Below, piece after piece: positions 38,888-46,454 of a stretch of DNA of 64,000 nt (the stretch's first letter is position 1; every line of letters starts with the position of its first letter). Below the pieces are notes generated by a model. The model did no database searches. It was not told the DNA's origin and saw nothing but the letters and a program-made list of their open reading frames with translations. The position numbers and the translations under genes are program-made. Source of the stretch: Clostridium kluyveri (lineage in GTDB: Bacteria; Bacillota; Clostridia; Clostridiales; Clostridiaceae); contig NZ_CP018335.1 of assembly GCF_001902295.1 (NCBI RefSeq), positions 248,001 through 312,000 on the forward strand, written 5' to 3'.

Positions 38888-39706
38888 ATGAAAAATAAGT
38901 ATAGTGTTTTAAGGCATAAAAACAAAATAGAAAATTTCAAAAGTGAGTCCCAATTTAGGGAAGATTTAATTGAAGGAAGAAATGCAGTTATGGAAGCTTT
39001 AAAGTCTGACAATGTAACTATAGAACAAATTTTTGTATTAGATGGAAATATGTCAGGTTCTATAAATACCATATTTGCAATTGCTAAGGAAAAACATATA
39101 GTTGTAAAAAAAGTGGATAAAAGAAAGCTAGATAGAATTTCTCAAACGGGAGTACATCAAGGGGTAATTGCAAAAGTAACCCCTTATAAATACTGTGAAT
39201 TGGAAGACATACTGGATTATGCCTCAGAAAGAGGAGAACCTCCTTTTATAATTATATTAGATGAGATACAAGATCCTCATAATTTTGGAGCTATAGTAAG
39301 AACAGCAGAGGTATCTGGAGTTCATGGAATTATAATACCTAAAAGGAGAAATGTTGGTATAACTCCTACGGTATATAAGTCTTCTGCTGGAGCAGTGGAA
39401 TATATGAAAATATGTAAAGTTACAAATTTAAATACTATAATAGAAAAACTAAAAAAAGAGAATATATGGATATATGGGGCCGACATGACGGGAGAAAACT
39501 ATTGCTTTGATGTTGATTTTAACAGTTCCATAGCTTTAATCATAGGAAGTGAAGGAAAAGGAATATCAAAGCTGACCAAACAAAAATGTGATAAGTTAGT
39601 GAAGATACCTATGATGGGTAATATATCCTCCTTGAATGCTTCTGTGGCAGCAGGCATGTTAATGTATGAAATACTAAAGCAAAAAATGAAAAGTGATAGA
39701 AATTGA
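38888..39706 (+). CDS. rlmB: 23S rRNA 2'-O-methyltransferase, TrmH/RlmB family
   Basis: This SPOUT methyltransferase probably modifies G2251 in the 23S P-loop. The N-terminal substrate-binding domain begins EGRNAVMEALKS. The SpoU domain has LDEIQDPHNFGAIVRTAE, IIGSEGKGISKL and NISSLNASVAAGMLMYE, the knot motifs 1-3. ATG 38888 has AAAAGGTAGAG upstream (272 residues); ATG 38864, with a weaker TAGGAT, would add eight residues. Its stop overlaps the rae1 start (TTGA). Confidence 0.92.
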   Translation: MKNKYSVLRHKNKIENFKSESQFREDLIEGRNAVMEALKSDNVTIEQIFVLDGNMSGSINTIFAIAKEKHIVVKKVDKRKLDRISQTGVHQGVIAKVTPYKYCELEDILDYASERGEPPFIIILDEIQDPHNFGAIVRTAEVSGVHGIIIPKRRNVGITPTVYKSSAGAVEYMKICKVTNLNTIIEKLKKENIWIYGADMTGENYCFDVDFNSSIALIIGSEGKGISKLTKQKCDKLVKIPMMGNISSLNASVAAGMLMYEILKQKMKSDRN

Positions 39707-40215
39707 GAATTATTTTTGTAGATGGATATAATGTAATAAATAGTTGGCCTGAATTAAATGATATAAAAAATTATAGTTTTGAAGCTGCAAGACAGCAACT
39801 TATAGAAACCTTAAGTAATTATGCAGCTTATAAAGGATATAGTATTTTTATAGTATTTGATGCCCATATGGTGGCAGGAAGCTTGGAAAAAAGGGAAAAA
39901 GTTAGCGAAAATGTTGAGGTAATATTTACTAAAGAAAATGAAACAGCAGATTCTTTTATAGAGAAAACGGTCAATAGAATAGGACGTAGAAGTGAAGTAT
40001 TTGTGGTAACTTCTGATTCTTTAGAACAACAAATAACATTTCAAAGAGGAGCTGTGAGAATGTCTTCTATTGAATTTTATCATGAAGTTAAGCAAATAGA
40101 ATCAAAAATAAAAAGCAAAATTGAGAATAAATATTCTAAACAAAAACATACTTTGGAGGATAGAATAGCAAAGGATATGCTGGAAAAACTTGAAAAAATT
40201 CGCAAAAGTCGTTGA
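39703..40215 (+). CDS. rae1: NYN-domain endoribonuclease Rae1 (YacP)
   Basis: In Bacillus, Rae1 enters the ribosomal A site and cleaves certain mRNAs during translation. The NYN/PIN-like fold is clear: VDGYNVINSWPEL with its catalytic aspartate, VFDAH, and TKENETADSFIEKTVN. The C-terminal tail is basic and helical. It is 170 residues long. TTG 39703 overlaps the rlmB stop and has only a weak ribosome-binding site, so translation is probably coupled. Confidence 0.9.
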   Translation: MRIIFVDGYNVINSWPELNDIKNYSFEAARQQLIETLSNYAAYKGYSIFIVFDAHMVAGSLEKREKVSENVEVIFTKENETADSFIEKTVNRIGRRSEVFVVTSDSLEQQITFQRGAVRMSSIEFYHEVKQIESKIKSKIENKYSKQKHTLEDRIAKDMLEKLEKIRKSR

Positions 40216-40221
40216 AATCTA

Positions 40222-40251
40222 TTGACTATAAATTTAATTTTAATGTATAAT
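40222..40251 (+). promoter_or_regulatory. sigH promoter
   Basis: TTGACT (40222-40227), an 18-bp spacer and TATAAT (40246-40251), about 40 bp before sigH. Confidence 0.7.
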
Positions 40252-40289
40252 TAATTTATGTTCTTTATATTTGTTTTGGAGGGGATATC

Positions 40290-40931
40290 TTGGTTGATAT
40301 GGGTTATAATGGTAAGAAAATTTCCTCCTTTGAAGAAAAATTGGATGAGGAAGTAGTTATTCAAGCAAAAGAAGGAGATGTAAGAGCTCAAGAATACATG
40401 ATAAATAAATATGAAAATTTTGTTAAATCCAAAGCAAAATCCTATTTTTTAATTGGAGCAGACAAAGAAGATATTTATCAAGAAGGTATGATAGGGCTTT
40501 ATAAAGCAATAAGGGATTTTAAAACAGATAAATTATCGTCCTTTAAAGCTTTTGCTGAACTCTGTGTGACACGTCAAATAATAACAGCCATAAAAACTGC
40601 TACCAGACAAAAGCATATTCCATTGAATACGTATGTTTCTTTAAACAAACCTATATATGATGAAGAATCTGATAGAACCTTATTGGATGTTTTATCGGAA
40701 GCTAAAGTTGCAGATCCAGAAGAATTAATAATTAGTAGAGAAGAGTTAAAGCATATACATAATGAAATAGGTGAAGTGCTGTCCAGTTTGGAAATGGAAG
40801 TTCTTATGTCTTATTTAGATGGTAAATCTTATCAGGAAATTGCTTGTGATTTGGATAGACATGCTAAATCCATAGATAATGCTTTGCAAAGGGTTAAAAG
40901 AAAGTTAGAAAAATGCTTAATTAATAAATAG
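40290..40931 (+). CDS. sigH: RNA polymerase sigma-H factor
   Basis: SigH directs transition-phase and early sporulation genes. Region 2 (EYMINKYENFVKSKAKSYFLIGADKEDIYQEGMIGLYKAIRDF) and region 4 (LSSLEMEVLMSYLDGKSYQEIACDLDRHAKSIDNALQRVKRKL) are intact. It is 213 residues long and starts at TTG 40290 behind GGAGGGG; ATG 40299 is too far from that site. Place and sequence match the Firmicutes sigH locus. Confidence 0.95.
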   Translation: MVDMGYNGKKISSFEEKLDEEVVIQAKEGDVRAQEYMINKYENFVKSKAKSYFLIGADKEDIYQEGMIGLYKAIRDFKTDKLSSFKAFAELCVTRQIITAIKTATRQKHIPLNTYVSLNKPIYDEESDRTLLDVLSEAKVADPEELIISREELKHIHNEIGEVLSSLEMEVLMSYLDGKSYQEIACDLDRHAKSIDNALQRVKRKLEKCLINK

Positions 40932-41056
40932 GCAGGATAAACGCATGTTAAAGAATAAGTGTTGATTTTTTAATATATTTATTAAATTTTAAAATAGTCT
41001 AGAATCAAAGGGTAATGAATTTCATGTGTTTGTCCTGAATAAATAGAAAATACATA

Positions 41057-41085
41057 TTGACAAAAAAATATACTTGTATTAAAAT
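41057..41085 (+). promoter_or_regulatory. Promoter of the tRNA-Gly/tRNA-Thr/tuf region
   Basis: TTGACA (41057-41062), a 17-bp spacer and TAAAAT (41080-41085). No terminator is seen between the tRNAs and tuf, so tuf may be read from here too. Confidence 0.82.
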
Positions 41086-41133
41086 TGATAATCGGTATGT
41101 AGCGTTTATTAGTATTAAAGACAAAGGTTTTAG

Positions 41134-41208
41134 GCGGGAGTAGTTCAGTGGTAGAACACCAGCTTCCCAAGCTGGCTGTCGCGGGTTCGAGTCCCGTCTT
41201 CCGCTCCA
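41134..41208 (+). tRNA. tRNA-Gly (CCC)
   Basis: Acceptor GCGGGAG/CTTCCGC, discriminator T, CCA encoded. The loop TTCCCAA gives anticodon CCC, for GGG codons. Confidence 0.92.
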
Positions 41209-41217
41209 ATTAAAATT

Positions 41218-41293
41218 GCCCATGTAGCTCAGTAGGCAGAGCGTCACCTTGGTAAGGTGGAGGTCACCAGTTCAATCCTGGTCATGGGCTCCA
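41218..41293 (+). tRNA. tRNA-Thr (GGT)
   Basis: Acceptor GCCCATG/CATGGGC, discriminator T, CCA encoded. The loop TTGGTAA gives anticodon GGT. Confidence 0.94.
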
Positions 41294-41381
41294 ATTTATA
41301 TGGTAATTTTATGAAGTTCTTACAACACACCAGGATGAGTTTACTTAAATAAAATGTGTAACAAACAAGGAGGAAGAAGTA

Positions 41382-42575
41382 ATGTCAAAAGAAAAGTTTG
41401 AGAGAACAAAACCACATGTAAACATAGGAACAATAGGACACGTAGACCACGGTAAGACAACATTGACAGCAGCAATAACAATGGTATTAGCAAAAGAAGG
41501 TAAGGCATCAGCAACAAAGTATGATGAAATAGATAAGGCACCGGAAGAAAAAGAAAGAGGAATAACAATAAATACAGCACACGTAGAATATGAGACAGAA
41601 AGCAGACATTATGCACATGTAGATTGTCCAGGACATGCAGACTATGTAAAGAACATGATAACAGGGGCAGCACAAATGGACGGAGCAATACTTGTAGTAA
41701 GTGCAGCAGATGGTCCAATGCCTCAGACAAGAGAACACATACTGCTGGCAAGTAGGGTAGGGGTACAGTATATAGTAGTGTTTTTAAATAAATCAGACCA
41801 GGTAGATGATCCTGAATTAATAGAATTAGTAGAAATGGAAGTAAGAGAACTATTAAGTGAATATGGATTCCCAGGAGACGATGTTCCAATAGTAGTAGGA
41901 AGTGCATTGAAGGTAATTGAGAACCCAGATGATGCAGAAGCAACTAAATGTATATATGAATTAATGGAAGCAGTAGATACTTATATACCAACACCAGAGA
42001 GACCAGTAGATAAGCCATTCTTAATGCCAATAGAAGATGTATTCACAATAACAGGAAGAGGAACAGTAGCTACAGGAAGAGTAGAAAGTGGAGTGCTTAA
42101 GGTAGGAGACGAAGTAGAGATAGTAGGATTAAAGGAAGAGAAGAAGAAGACAGTATGTACGGGAGTAGAAATGTTTAGAAAGCTTCTAGATCAGGCTATG
42201 GCAGGAGATAATATAGGAGCATTATTAAGAGGAATACAGAGAGAAGAAATAGAGAGAGGACAGGTATTATCAAAGCCTGGTTCAGTAAAGCCACATAAGA
42301 AATTTGTAGGTCAGGTGTATGTATTAAAGAAAGAAGAAGGCGGAAGACACACACCATTTTTTAATGGATATAGACCACAGTTTTATTTTAGAACAACAGA
42401 TGTAACAGGTTCAATATCATTACCAGAGGGAGTAGAAATGGTAATGCCAGGAGATCATATAGATATGAATGTAGAACTTATAACACCTGTTGCAATGCAT
42501 GAAGGATTGAGATTTGCAATAAGAGAAGGTGGCAGAACAGTTGGTTCAGGTGTTGTTACTACAGTGTCTGAATAA
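41382..42575 (+). CDS. tuf: Elongation factor Tu, copy 1
   Basis: EF-Tu delivers aminoacyl-tRNA to the ribosome. GTPase motifs GHVDHGKTT, DCPGHADY and NKSD are intact, followed by the two beta-barrel domains (397 residues). AAGGAGG precedes ATG 41382. The protein is identical to the second copy at 57469, and the DNA matches from the ribosome-binding site to just past the stop. Codon use is highly biased to A-ending codons, as expected for very high expression. The position after tRNA-Thr recalls the tRNA-tufB arrangement of other bacteria. Confidence 0.97.
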   Translation: MSKEKFERTKPHVNIGTIGHVDHGKTTLTAAITMVLAKEGKASATKYDEIDKAPEEKERGITINTAHVEYETESRHYAHVDCPGHADYVKNMITGAAQMDGAILVVSAADGPMPQTREHILLASRVGVQYIVVFLNKSDQVDDPELIELVEMEVRELLSEYGFPGDDVPIVVGSALKVIENPDDAEATKCIYELMEAVDTYIPTPERPVDKPFLMPIEDVFTITGRGTVATGRVESGVLKVGDEVEIVGLKEEKKKTVCTGVEMFRKLLDQAMAGDNIGALLRGIQREEIERGQVLSKPGSVKPHKKFVGQVYVLKKEEGGRHTPFFNGYRPQFYFRTTDVTGSISLPEGVEMVMPGDHIDMNVELITPVAMHEGLRFAIREGGRTVGSGVVTTVSE

Positions 42576-42582
42576 GTGTGTT

Positions 42583-42611
42583 AAGGACTGGGTTCTAGAC
42601 CTAGTCCTTTT
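42583..42611 (+). terminator. Terminator after tuf copy 1
   Basis: AAGGACT/AGTCCTT plus an inner GGT/ACC pairing, followed by TT. Confidence 0.7.
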
Positions 42612-42625
42612 GAAAGTGTAGAGTA

Positions 42626-42659
42626 GTATTTCTTCACCCGAACCCAAGAATCACTTGAT
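42626..42659 (-). repeat. Truncated copy of the 150-bp structured repeat
   Basis: On the plus strand GTATTTCT, TCACCCGAACCC and then AAGAATCACTTGAT (42646-42659) match the terminal part of the repeat read on the minus strand. The central loop and the whole second domain are missing. Confidence 0.6.
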
Positions 42660-42673
42660 AATTTTCAATAGCA

Positions 42674-42702
42674 TTGACATAAAAACTAAGTTGTGATAAA
42701 TT
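42674..42702 (+). promoter_or_regulatory. Promoter of rpmG-secE-nusG-rplKA
   Basis: TTGACA (42674-42679), a 17-bp spacer and TAAATT (42697-42702). Confidence 0.78.
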
Positions 42703-42797
42703 GTTTAAGTAATGTATTAAGTTAAAGGTGAATTTTTAGTTGAACATAGAGTATATATGAACTTATATTTACACTTTACCTGGGAGGTGTTAAAGAA

Positions 42798-42947
42798 ATG
42801 AGAGTAAAAGTGATATTAGCATGTACAGAATGTAAACAGAGGAACTATAACACAATGAAGAATAAAAAGAATAATCCCAATAGATTAGAAATAAAGAAAT
42901 ATTGTCCGTTTTGTAATAAGCATACAGTTCATAAACAGACTAAATAA
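42798..42947 (+). CDS. rpmG: 50S ribosomal protein L33
   Basis: A 49-residue protein of the zinc-binding L33 type: [17 protein letters not shown] contains the first CxxC and [16 protein letters not shown] the second. GGGAGG (42782-42787) lies 10 nt before ATG 42798. The rpmG-secE-nusG order is conserved. Confidence 0.95.
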
Positions 42948-42990
42948 TATTTAAGATGCACAGGTTAAAAATTTTGAGGATGTGAACGAA

Positions 42991-43221
42991 ATGTCTGCAC
43001 GTGATAACGCCAAAAAAGTTGATAGGCAAGTTACGCCTGAAGGGGGATTCTTTAATTTTTTTAAAGGATTAGTGGTGGAATTTAAAAGGATAACTTGGGC
43101 CTCTAAAGAAGATGTAAAGAAAGCAACAATAGCTGTTATTGCATTCTGTAGTATTTATGTAGTGATTGTTGCGGTGATAGATTTTGGATTGAACTCTTTA
43201 GTTAAAACTATTTTAAAATAA
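42991..43221 (+). CDS. secE: Preprotein translocase subunit SecE
   Basis: SecE stabilises SecY in the translocon. It is a 76-residue protein with the family motif FFKGLVVEFKRITWASKEDVKKAT followed by a single C-terminal membrane segment. ATG 42991 has GAGGATG upstream; the GTG at 42982 overlaps that site. Confidence 0.93.
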   Translation: MSARDNAKKVDRQVTPEGGFFNFFKGLVVEFKRITWASKEDVKKATIAVIAFCSIYVVIVAVIDFGLNSLVKTILK

Positions 43222-43230
43222 GAAAGAATA

Positions 43231-43269
43231 AGGAGGTAAGGGATAAGATACTATTCTGTCCCTAAAGTT
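43231..43269 (+). promoter_or_regulatory. Remote Shine-Dalgarno with intervening hairpin, nusG
   Basis: AGGAGG (43231-43236) lies 33 nt before ATG 43270, far outside the usual range. Between them, AGGGATA (43239-43245) pairs with TGTCCCT (43257-43263) in a 7-bp stem with an 11-nt loop. Looping out these 25 nt leaves about 8 nt between the two, a normal spacing. Confidence 0.65.
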
Positions 43270-43791
43270 ATGGCAGATAAAGCTAAGTGGTATGTAGTTC
43301 ATACATATTCTGGTTATGAAAATAAAGTTAAGATGAATCTTGAGAAAACTATAGAAAACAGAGAACTATATGATTGTATAGACGATGTTCAAGTGCCTAT
43401 GGAAGAACAAGTTGAAATTAAAGATGGAAAAAAGAAAATAACGTTAAAAAAAATATTTCCAGGATATGTTTTAGTGCACATGATAATGACTGATGATTCT
43501 TGGTATGTAGTTAGAAATACTAGGGGAGTTACAGGGTTTGTTGGACCCGGATCTAAACCTGTACCGCTTACTGATGAAGAAGTAAAAGATATGGGCATTA
43601 ATGAAAAACTTGTAAATGTAGATATATTAGTAGGAGAAAATGTAAAGGTAAGGTCTGGACCACTAGAGAACTTCTTAGCTGTCATTCAAGAGATAAATAT
43701 TGAAAAAAGAAAAGTTAAAGCTTTAGTTAATATGTTTGGCAGGGAAACTCCTGTTGAGCTTGATTTTAATCAAATAGAAAAAATAGAATAA
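43270..43791 (+). CDS. nusG: Transcription termination/antitermination factor NusG
   Basis: NusG binds the RNA polymerase clamp and modulates pausing. The NGN domain starts KWYVVHTYSGYENKVKMNLE, and the C-terminal KOW domain (VKVRSGPLENFLAVI) ends with NMFGRETPVELDFNQIEKIE. The length is 173 residues. ATG 43270 matches family starts, but its ribosome-binding site is 33 nt away behind a hairpin. An in-frame ATA at 43243 has good spacing and would add nine residues; that start is rare and judged less likely. Confidence 0.95.
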   Translation: MADKAKWYVVHTYSGYENKVKMNLEKTIENRELYDCIDDVQVPMEEQVEIKDGKKKITLKKIFPGYVLVHMIMTDDSWYVVRNTRGVTGFVGPGSKPVPLTDEEVKDMGINEKLVNVDILVGENVKVRSGPLENFLAVIQEINIEKRKVKALVNMFGRETPVELDFNQIEKIE

Positions 43792-43871
43792 TTTATAAAA
43801 TTTAAACTTTAAAAATAAGTGGTATAAAATAGATTTCTTATATAACCACATTATAGGAGGTGTATATATTT

Positions 43872-44297
43872 ATGGCTAAAAAAGTAGTGGGAATGATAAA
43901 ACTTCAGCTTCCAGCAGGAAAAGCGACTCCAGCTCCACCGGTAGGTCCGGCCCTTGGGCAACATGGAGTAAATATTATGGGCTTCTGTAAGGAATTTAAT
44001 GCTAAAACTGTCAAACAAGAAGGATTAATAATTCCAGTAGTGATTACTGTATATCAAGATAGATCATTTAGTTTTGTATTAAAAACTCCACCTGCAGCAG
44101 TATTACTTAAAAAAGCAGCAGGAATAGAAAGTGGTTCTGGTGTACCAAATAAAACTAAGGTTGCTAAGGTTACTGAAGAACAAGTTAAACAAATTGCTGA
44201 AACTAAAATGGTAGATTTAAATGCTTCATCTGTTGAAACTGCTATGAAAATGATAGCAGGAACTGCAAGAAGTATGGGAATAACTATAGAAGGATAA
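43872..44297 (+). CDS. rplK: 50S ribosomal protein L11
   Basis: L11 forms the GTPase-associated centre base with 23S rRNA. It is 141 residues long, with LQLPAGKATPAPPVGPALGQHGVNIMGFCKEFN at the N-terminus and the RNA-binding C-terminal domain ending SMGITIEG. AGGAGG lies upstream of ATG 43872; GTG 43860 overlaps it. Confidence 0.97.
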   Translation: MAKKVVGMIKLQLPAGKATPAPPVGPALGQHGVNIMGFCKEFNAKTVKQEGLIIPVVITVYQDRSFSFVLKTPPAAVLLKKAAGIESGSGVPNKTKVAKVTEEQVKQIAETKMVDLNASSVETAMKMIAGTARSMGITIEG

Positions 44298-44355
44298 TTA
44301 ATTGAAGTGTAGTGGAAGGTGTAATACCGTTATTACCACAAGGGAGGAATTAGAA

Positions 44356-45045
44356 TTGGGAAAAAAATACAAAGAAAGTACTAAGCTTATTGACAGAAAA
44401 ACACTCTATACACCTTTAGAAGCAATGGAGCTTGCATTAAAAACAGCAAAAGCTAATTTTGATGAAACTATAGAGTTATCGATAAAGCTTGGAGTAGATC
44501 CAAGACATGCAGATCAACAGGTGAGAGGAGCCGTAGTTCTTCCTCATGGAACTGGTAAAAAAGTTAGGGTTTTGGTGTTAGCTAAAGGAGATAGAATTAA
44601 GGAAGCAGAGGATGCTGGAGCTGACTATGTAGGGGCAGAAGAATATGTTGAAAAGATTCAGAAGGAAAATTGGTTTGATTTTGATGTAGTAGTGGCAACT
44701 CCAGACATGATGGGAGTGGTAGGAAGATTAGGTAGAATATTGGGACCTAAAGGATTAATGCCAAATCCAAAATCAGGTACGGTTACTTTTGATGTGGCAA
44801 AAGCTATTCAAGAAATTAAAGCTGGTAAGGTTGAATATAGAGTAGATAAAACATCTATTGTTCATGTACCTATAGGGAAAAAATCTTTTGAAGTACAAAA
44901 GCTTTTAGATAATTTTCGTGTGCTAATGGAAGCTATAATAAAAGCCAAACCATCAGCTGCTAAGGGACAATATTTAAAGTCTGTGGCAGTTTCAAGTACT
45001 ATGGGACCTGGCATAAAAATAAATTCAGTTAAGGTTTTGGAATAA
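44356..45045 (+). CDS. rplA: 50S ribosomal protein L1
   Basis: L1 forms the L1 stalk and binds 23S rRNA. It has 229 residues, the typical length, with the family signature around LGRILGPKGLMPNPKSGTV. TTG 44356 is 8 nt after AGGGAGG; the frame opens earlier at TTG 44302 without a comparable site. It is separated from rplJ by a promoter and leader. Confidence 0.95.
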   Translation: MGKKYKESTKLIDRKTLYTPLEAMELALKTAKANFDETIELSIKLGVDPRHADQQVRGAVVLPHGTGKKVRVLVLAKGDRIKEAEDAGADYVGAEEYVEKIQKENWFDFDVVVATPDMMGVVGRLGRILGPKGLMPNPKSGTVTFDVAKAIQEIKAGKVEYRVDKTSIVHVPIGKKSFEVQKLLDNFRVLMEAIIKAKPSAAKGQYLKSVAVSSTMGPGIKINSVKVLE

Positions 45046-45047
45046 TA

Positions 45048-45076
45048 TTGACATAAATAGTCAGTTTATATATAAT
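45048..45076 (+). promoter_or_regulatory. rplJL promoter
   Basis: TTGACA (45048-45053), a 17-bp spacer and TATAAT (45071-45076): perfect consensus, directly after rplA. Confidence 0.9.
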
Positions 45077-45082
45077 GTTAAA

Positions 45083-45208
45083 AGTCGAATAAGTATATTT
45101 TCCTTAGACAATAGGTGCAAAATGCGTAACGGTAAAACCAACCTATCCAGGATTCCAATATAAAGTAAAGGTGGTCTCTCTGTGTCTATAGGGAGGCTTT
45201 TGATTTTT
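45083..45208 (+). promoter_or_regulatory. L10 leader of rplJ-rplL
   Basis: The leader has the known L10-leader pattern: CCTTAGACAATAGGTGC (from 45102), the pairing partner CCAACCTATCC, and an attenuator hairpin GTCTCTCT/AGGGAGGC (45174-45181 and 45190-45197) with TTTTGATTTTT. Binding of L10 or L10-L12 should promote termination and balance synthesis. Confidence 0.85.
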
Positions 45209-45258
45209 ATATATGTTTAAAATTAATATATTCTAGACCGTTAGGAGGTGGGTATAAA

Positions 45259-45759
45259 GTGAGCAAAAATAAAGAGTTGAAGCAAGCTAAAGTTGAAGAA
45301 ATTAAAGATAAAATGGAGAAAGCAGAGAGTATAATATTTGCTAAATATCAAGGGTTAACTGTGGAAGAAGACACTAGCCTTAGAAAAGAGTTAAGAGAAT
45401 CAGGTATAGAGTATAAAGTTTATAAAAATACATTATCTATAAGAGCTGCAAAAGAATTAGGCTTTGATAAACTAGAAGATATTTTTGTGGGGCCAGTGTC
45501 AATAGCTTTTGGATATGATGAACCTACTACACCAGCAAGAATTCTTAATGACTTCTCAAAAAAATATAAAGCATTAGAATTAAAGGGTGGAGTTGTACAG
45601 GGAGAAATATTTGATGTAGATAAGGTTAAACAACTTGCTACTATACCATCAAAAGAAGTTCTTATTGGAAAATTACTTGGAAGTTTCAAGGCTCCATTGT
45701 CAAACTTCGTATACTTATTGAGTGCAATTGAAGAAAAGAAAAAATCAGAAGAAGCTTAA
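45259..45759 (+). CDS. rplJ: 50S ribosomal protein L10
   Basis: L10 anchors L7/L12 dimers on the stalk and probably represses its own operon through the leader. It has 166 residues, with an N-terminal rRNA-binding domain (AESIIFAKYQGLTVEEDTSLRKELRESGIEYKVYKNTL) and a C-terminal helix for L12. GTG 45259 follows AGGAGG. Confidence 0.96.
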   Translation: MSKNKELKQAKVEEIKDKMEKAESIIFAKYQGLTVEEDTSLRKELRESGIEYKVYKNTLSIRAAKELGFDKLEDIFVGPVSIAFGYDEPTTPARILNDFSKKYKALELKGGVVQGEIFDVDKVKQLATIPSKEVLIGKLLGSFKAPLSNFVYLLSAIEEKKKSEEA

Positions 45760-45789
45760 TTTTAGAAAAATTTTGGAGGTGTCTATAAT

Positions 45790-46161
45790 ATGAGTAAAGA
45801 AGAAATCATTCAAGCTATAAAAGGAATGAGTGTTCTAGAGTTAAATGAATTGGTAAAAGCATGTGAGGAAGAATTTGGTGTAAGTGCTGCTGCTCCAGTA
45901 GCAGTAGCTGGCGGTGCAGTAGCTGGCGGTGGGGATGCAGCAGAAGAAAAGACAGAATTTGACGTAGTTCTTAAGGCCTCAGGTTCAGAAAAAATAAAAG
46001 TTATAAAAGCAGTTAGAGAAGTAACAGGATTAGGATTAAAAGAAGCTAAGGCTTTAGTTGATGGAGCACCTAAACCGTTAAAGGAAGCTGTAAGTAAAGA
46101 AGATGCTGAAGCTATAAAGACTAAATTTGAAGAAATTGGCGCTGAAATAGAATTAAAGTAA
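45790..46161 (+). CDS. rplL: 50S ribosomal protein L7/L12
   Basis: This stalk protein recruits translational GTPases. Its 123 residues comprise an N-terminal dimerisation helix pair, an Ala/Gly-rich hinge (AAAPVAVAGGAVAGGGDAAEE) and the C-terminal factor-binding domain with KVIKAVREVTGLGLKEAKALVDGAPK. GGAGG lies before ATG 45790. Confidence 0.97.
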   Translation: MSKEEIIQAIKGMSVLELNELVKACEEEFGVSAAAPVAVAGGAVAGGGDAAEEKTEFDVVLKASGSEKIKVIKAVREVTGLGLKEAKALVDGAPKPLKEAVSKEDAEAIKTKFEEIGAEIELK

Positions 46162-46179
46162 AAATTAATAACATGTTAT

Positions 46180-46211
46180 AAAGGAGGTGCTTTAATACAA
46201 AGTACCTCTTT
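46180..46211 (+). terminator. Terminator or attenuator after rplL
   Basis: AAAGGAGGTGCTTT pairs with AAAGTACCTCTTT (one bulge, one G-T pair). The downstream T-run is weak. Confidence 0.6.
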
Positions 46212-46242
46212 AATAGTTTTAATAAATTTTGGAATTTTATCA

Positions 46243-46271
46243 TTGACAATACTTTTATACTGTGATAAAAT
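46243..46271 (+). promoter_or_regulatory. rpoBC promoter 1
   Basis: TTGACA (46243-46248), a 17-bp spacer and TAAAAT (46266-46271). Confidence 0.8.
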
Positions 46272-46330
46272 AATAAATCGCATTGATTAGTTATGAATTT
46301 AAATTCTAATGCTTTAAAATTTAACATAAT

Positions 46331-46360
46331 TTGAATTAATTATAATAAATAGGGTATAAT
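46331..46360 (+). promoter_or_regulatory. rpoBC promoter 2
   Basis: TTGAAT (46331-46336), an 18-bp spacer and TATAAT (46355-46360), nearer the gene than promoter 1. Confidence 0.6.
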
Positions 46361-46454
46361 ATTTTGATGGCAGTTAATAAATCCATAAACATACATATGA
46401 GAGAAGTATCGGTGTTTTTGGTTATTTTTAGTTTATACGAGGGGTGAAAAATCA

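Noticed and set aside
41341..41943. 200-residue minus-strand reading frame opposite tuf, repeated opposite the second tuf at 57452-58030
   Set aside because: It is the mirror of tuf codon bias, has low-complexity Leu/His/Pro composition and no ribosome-binding site.
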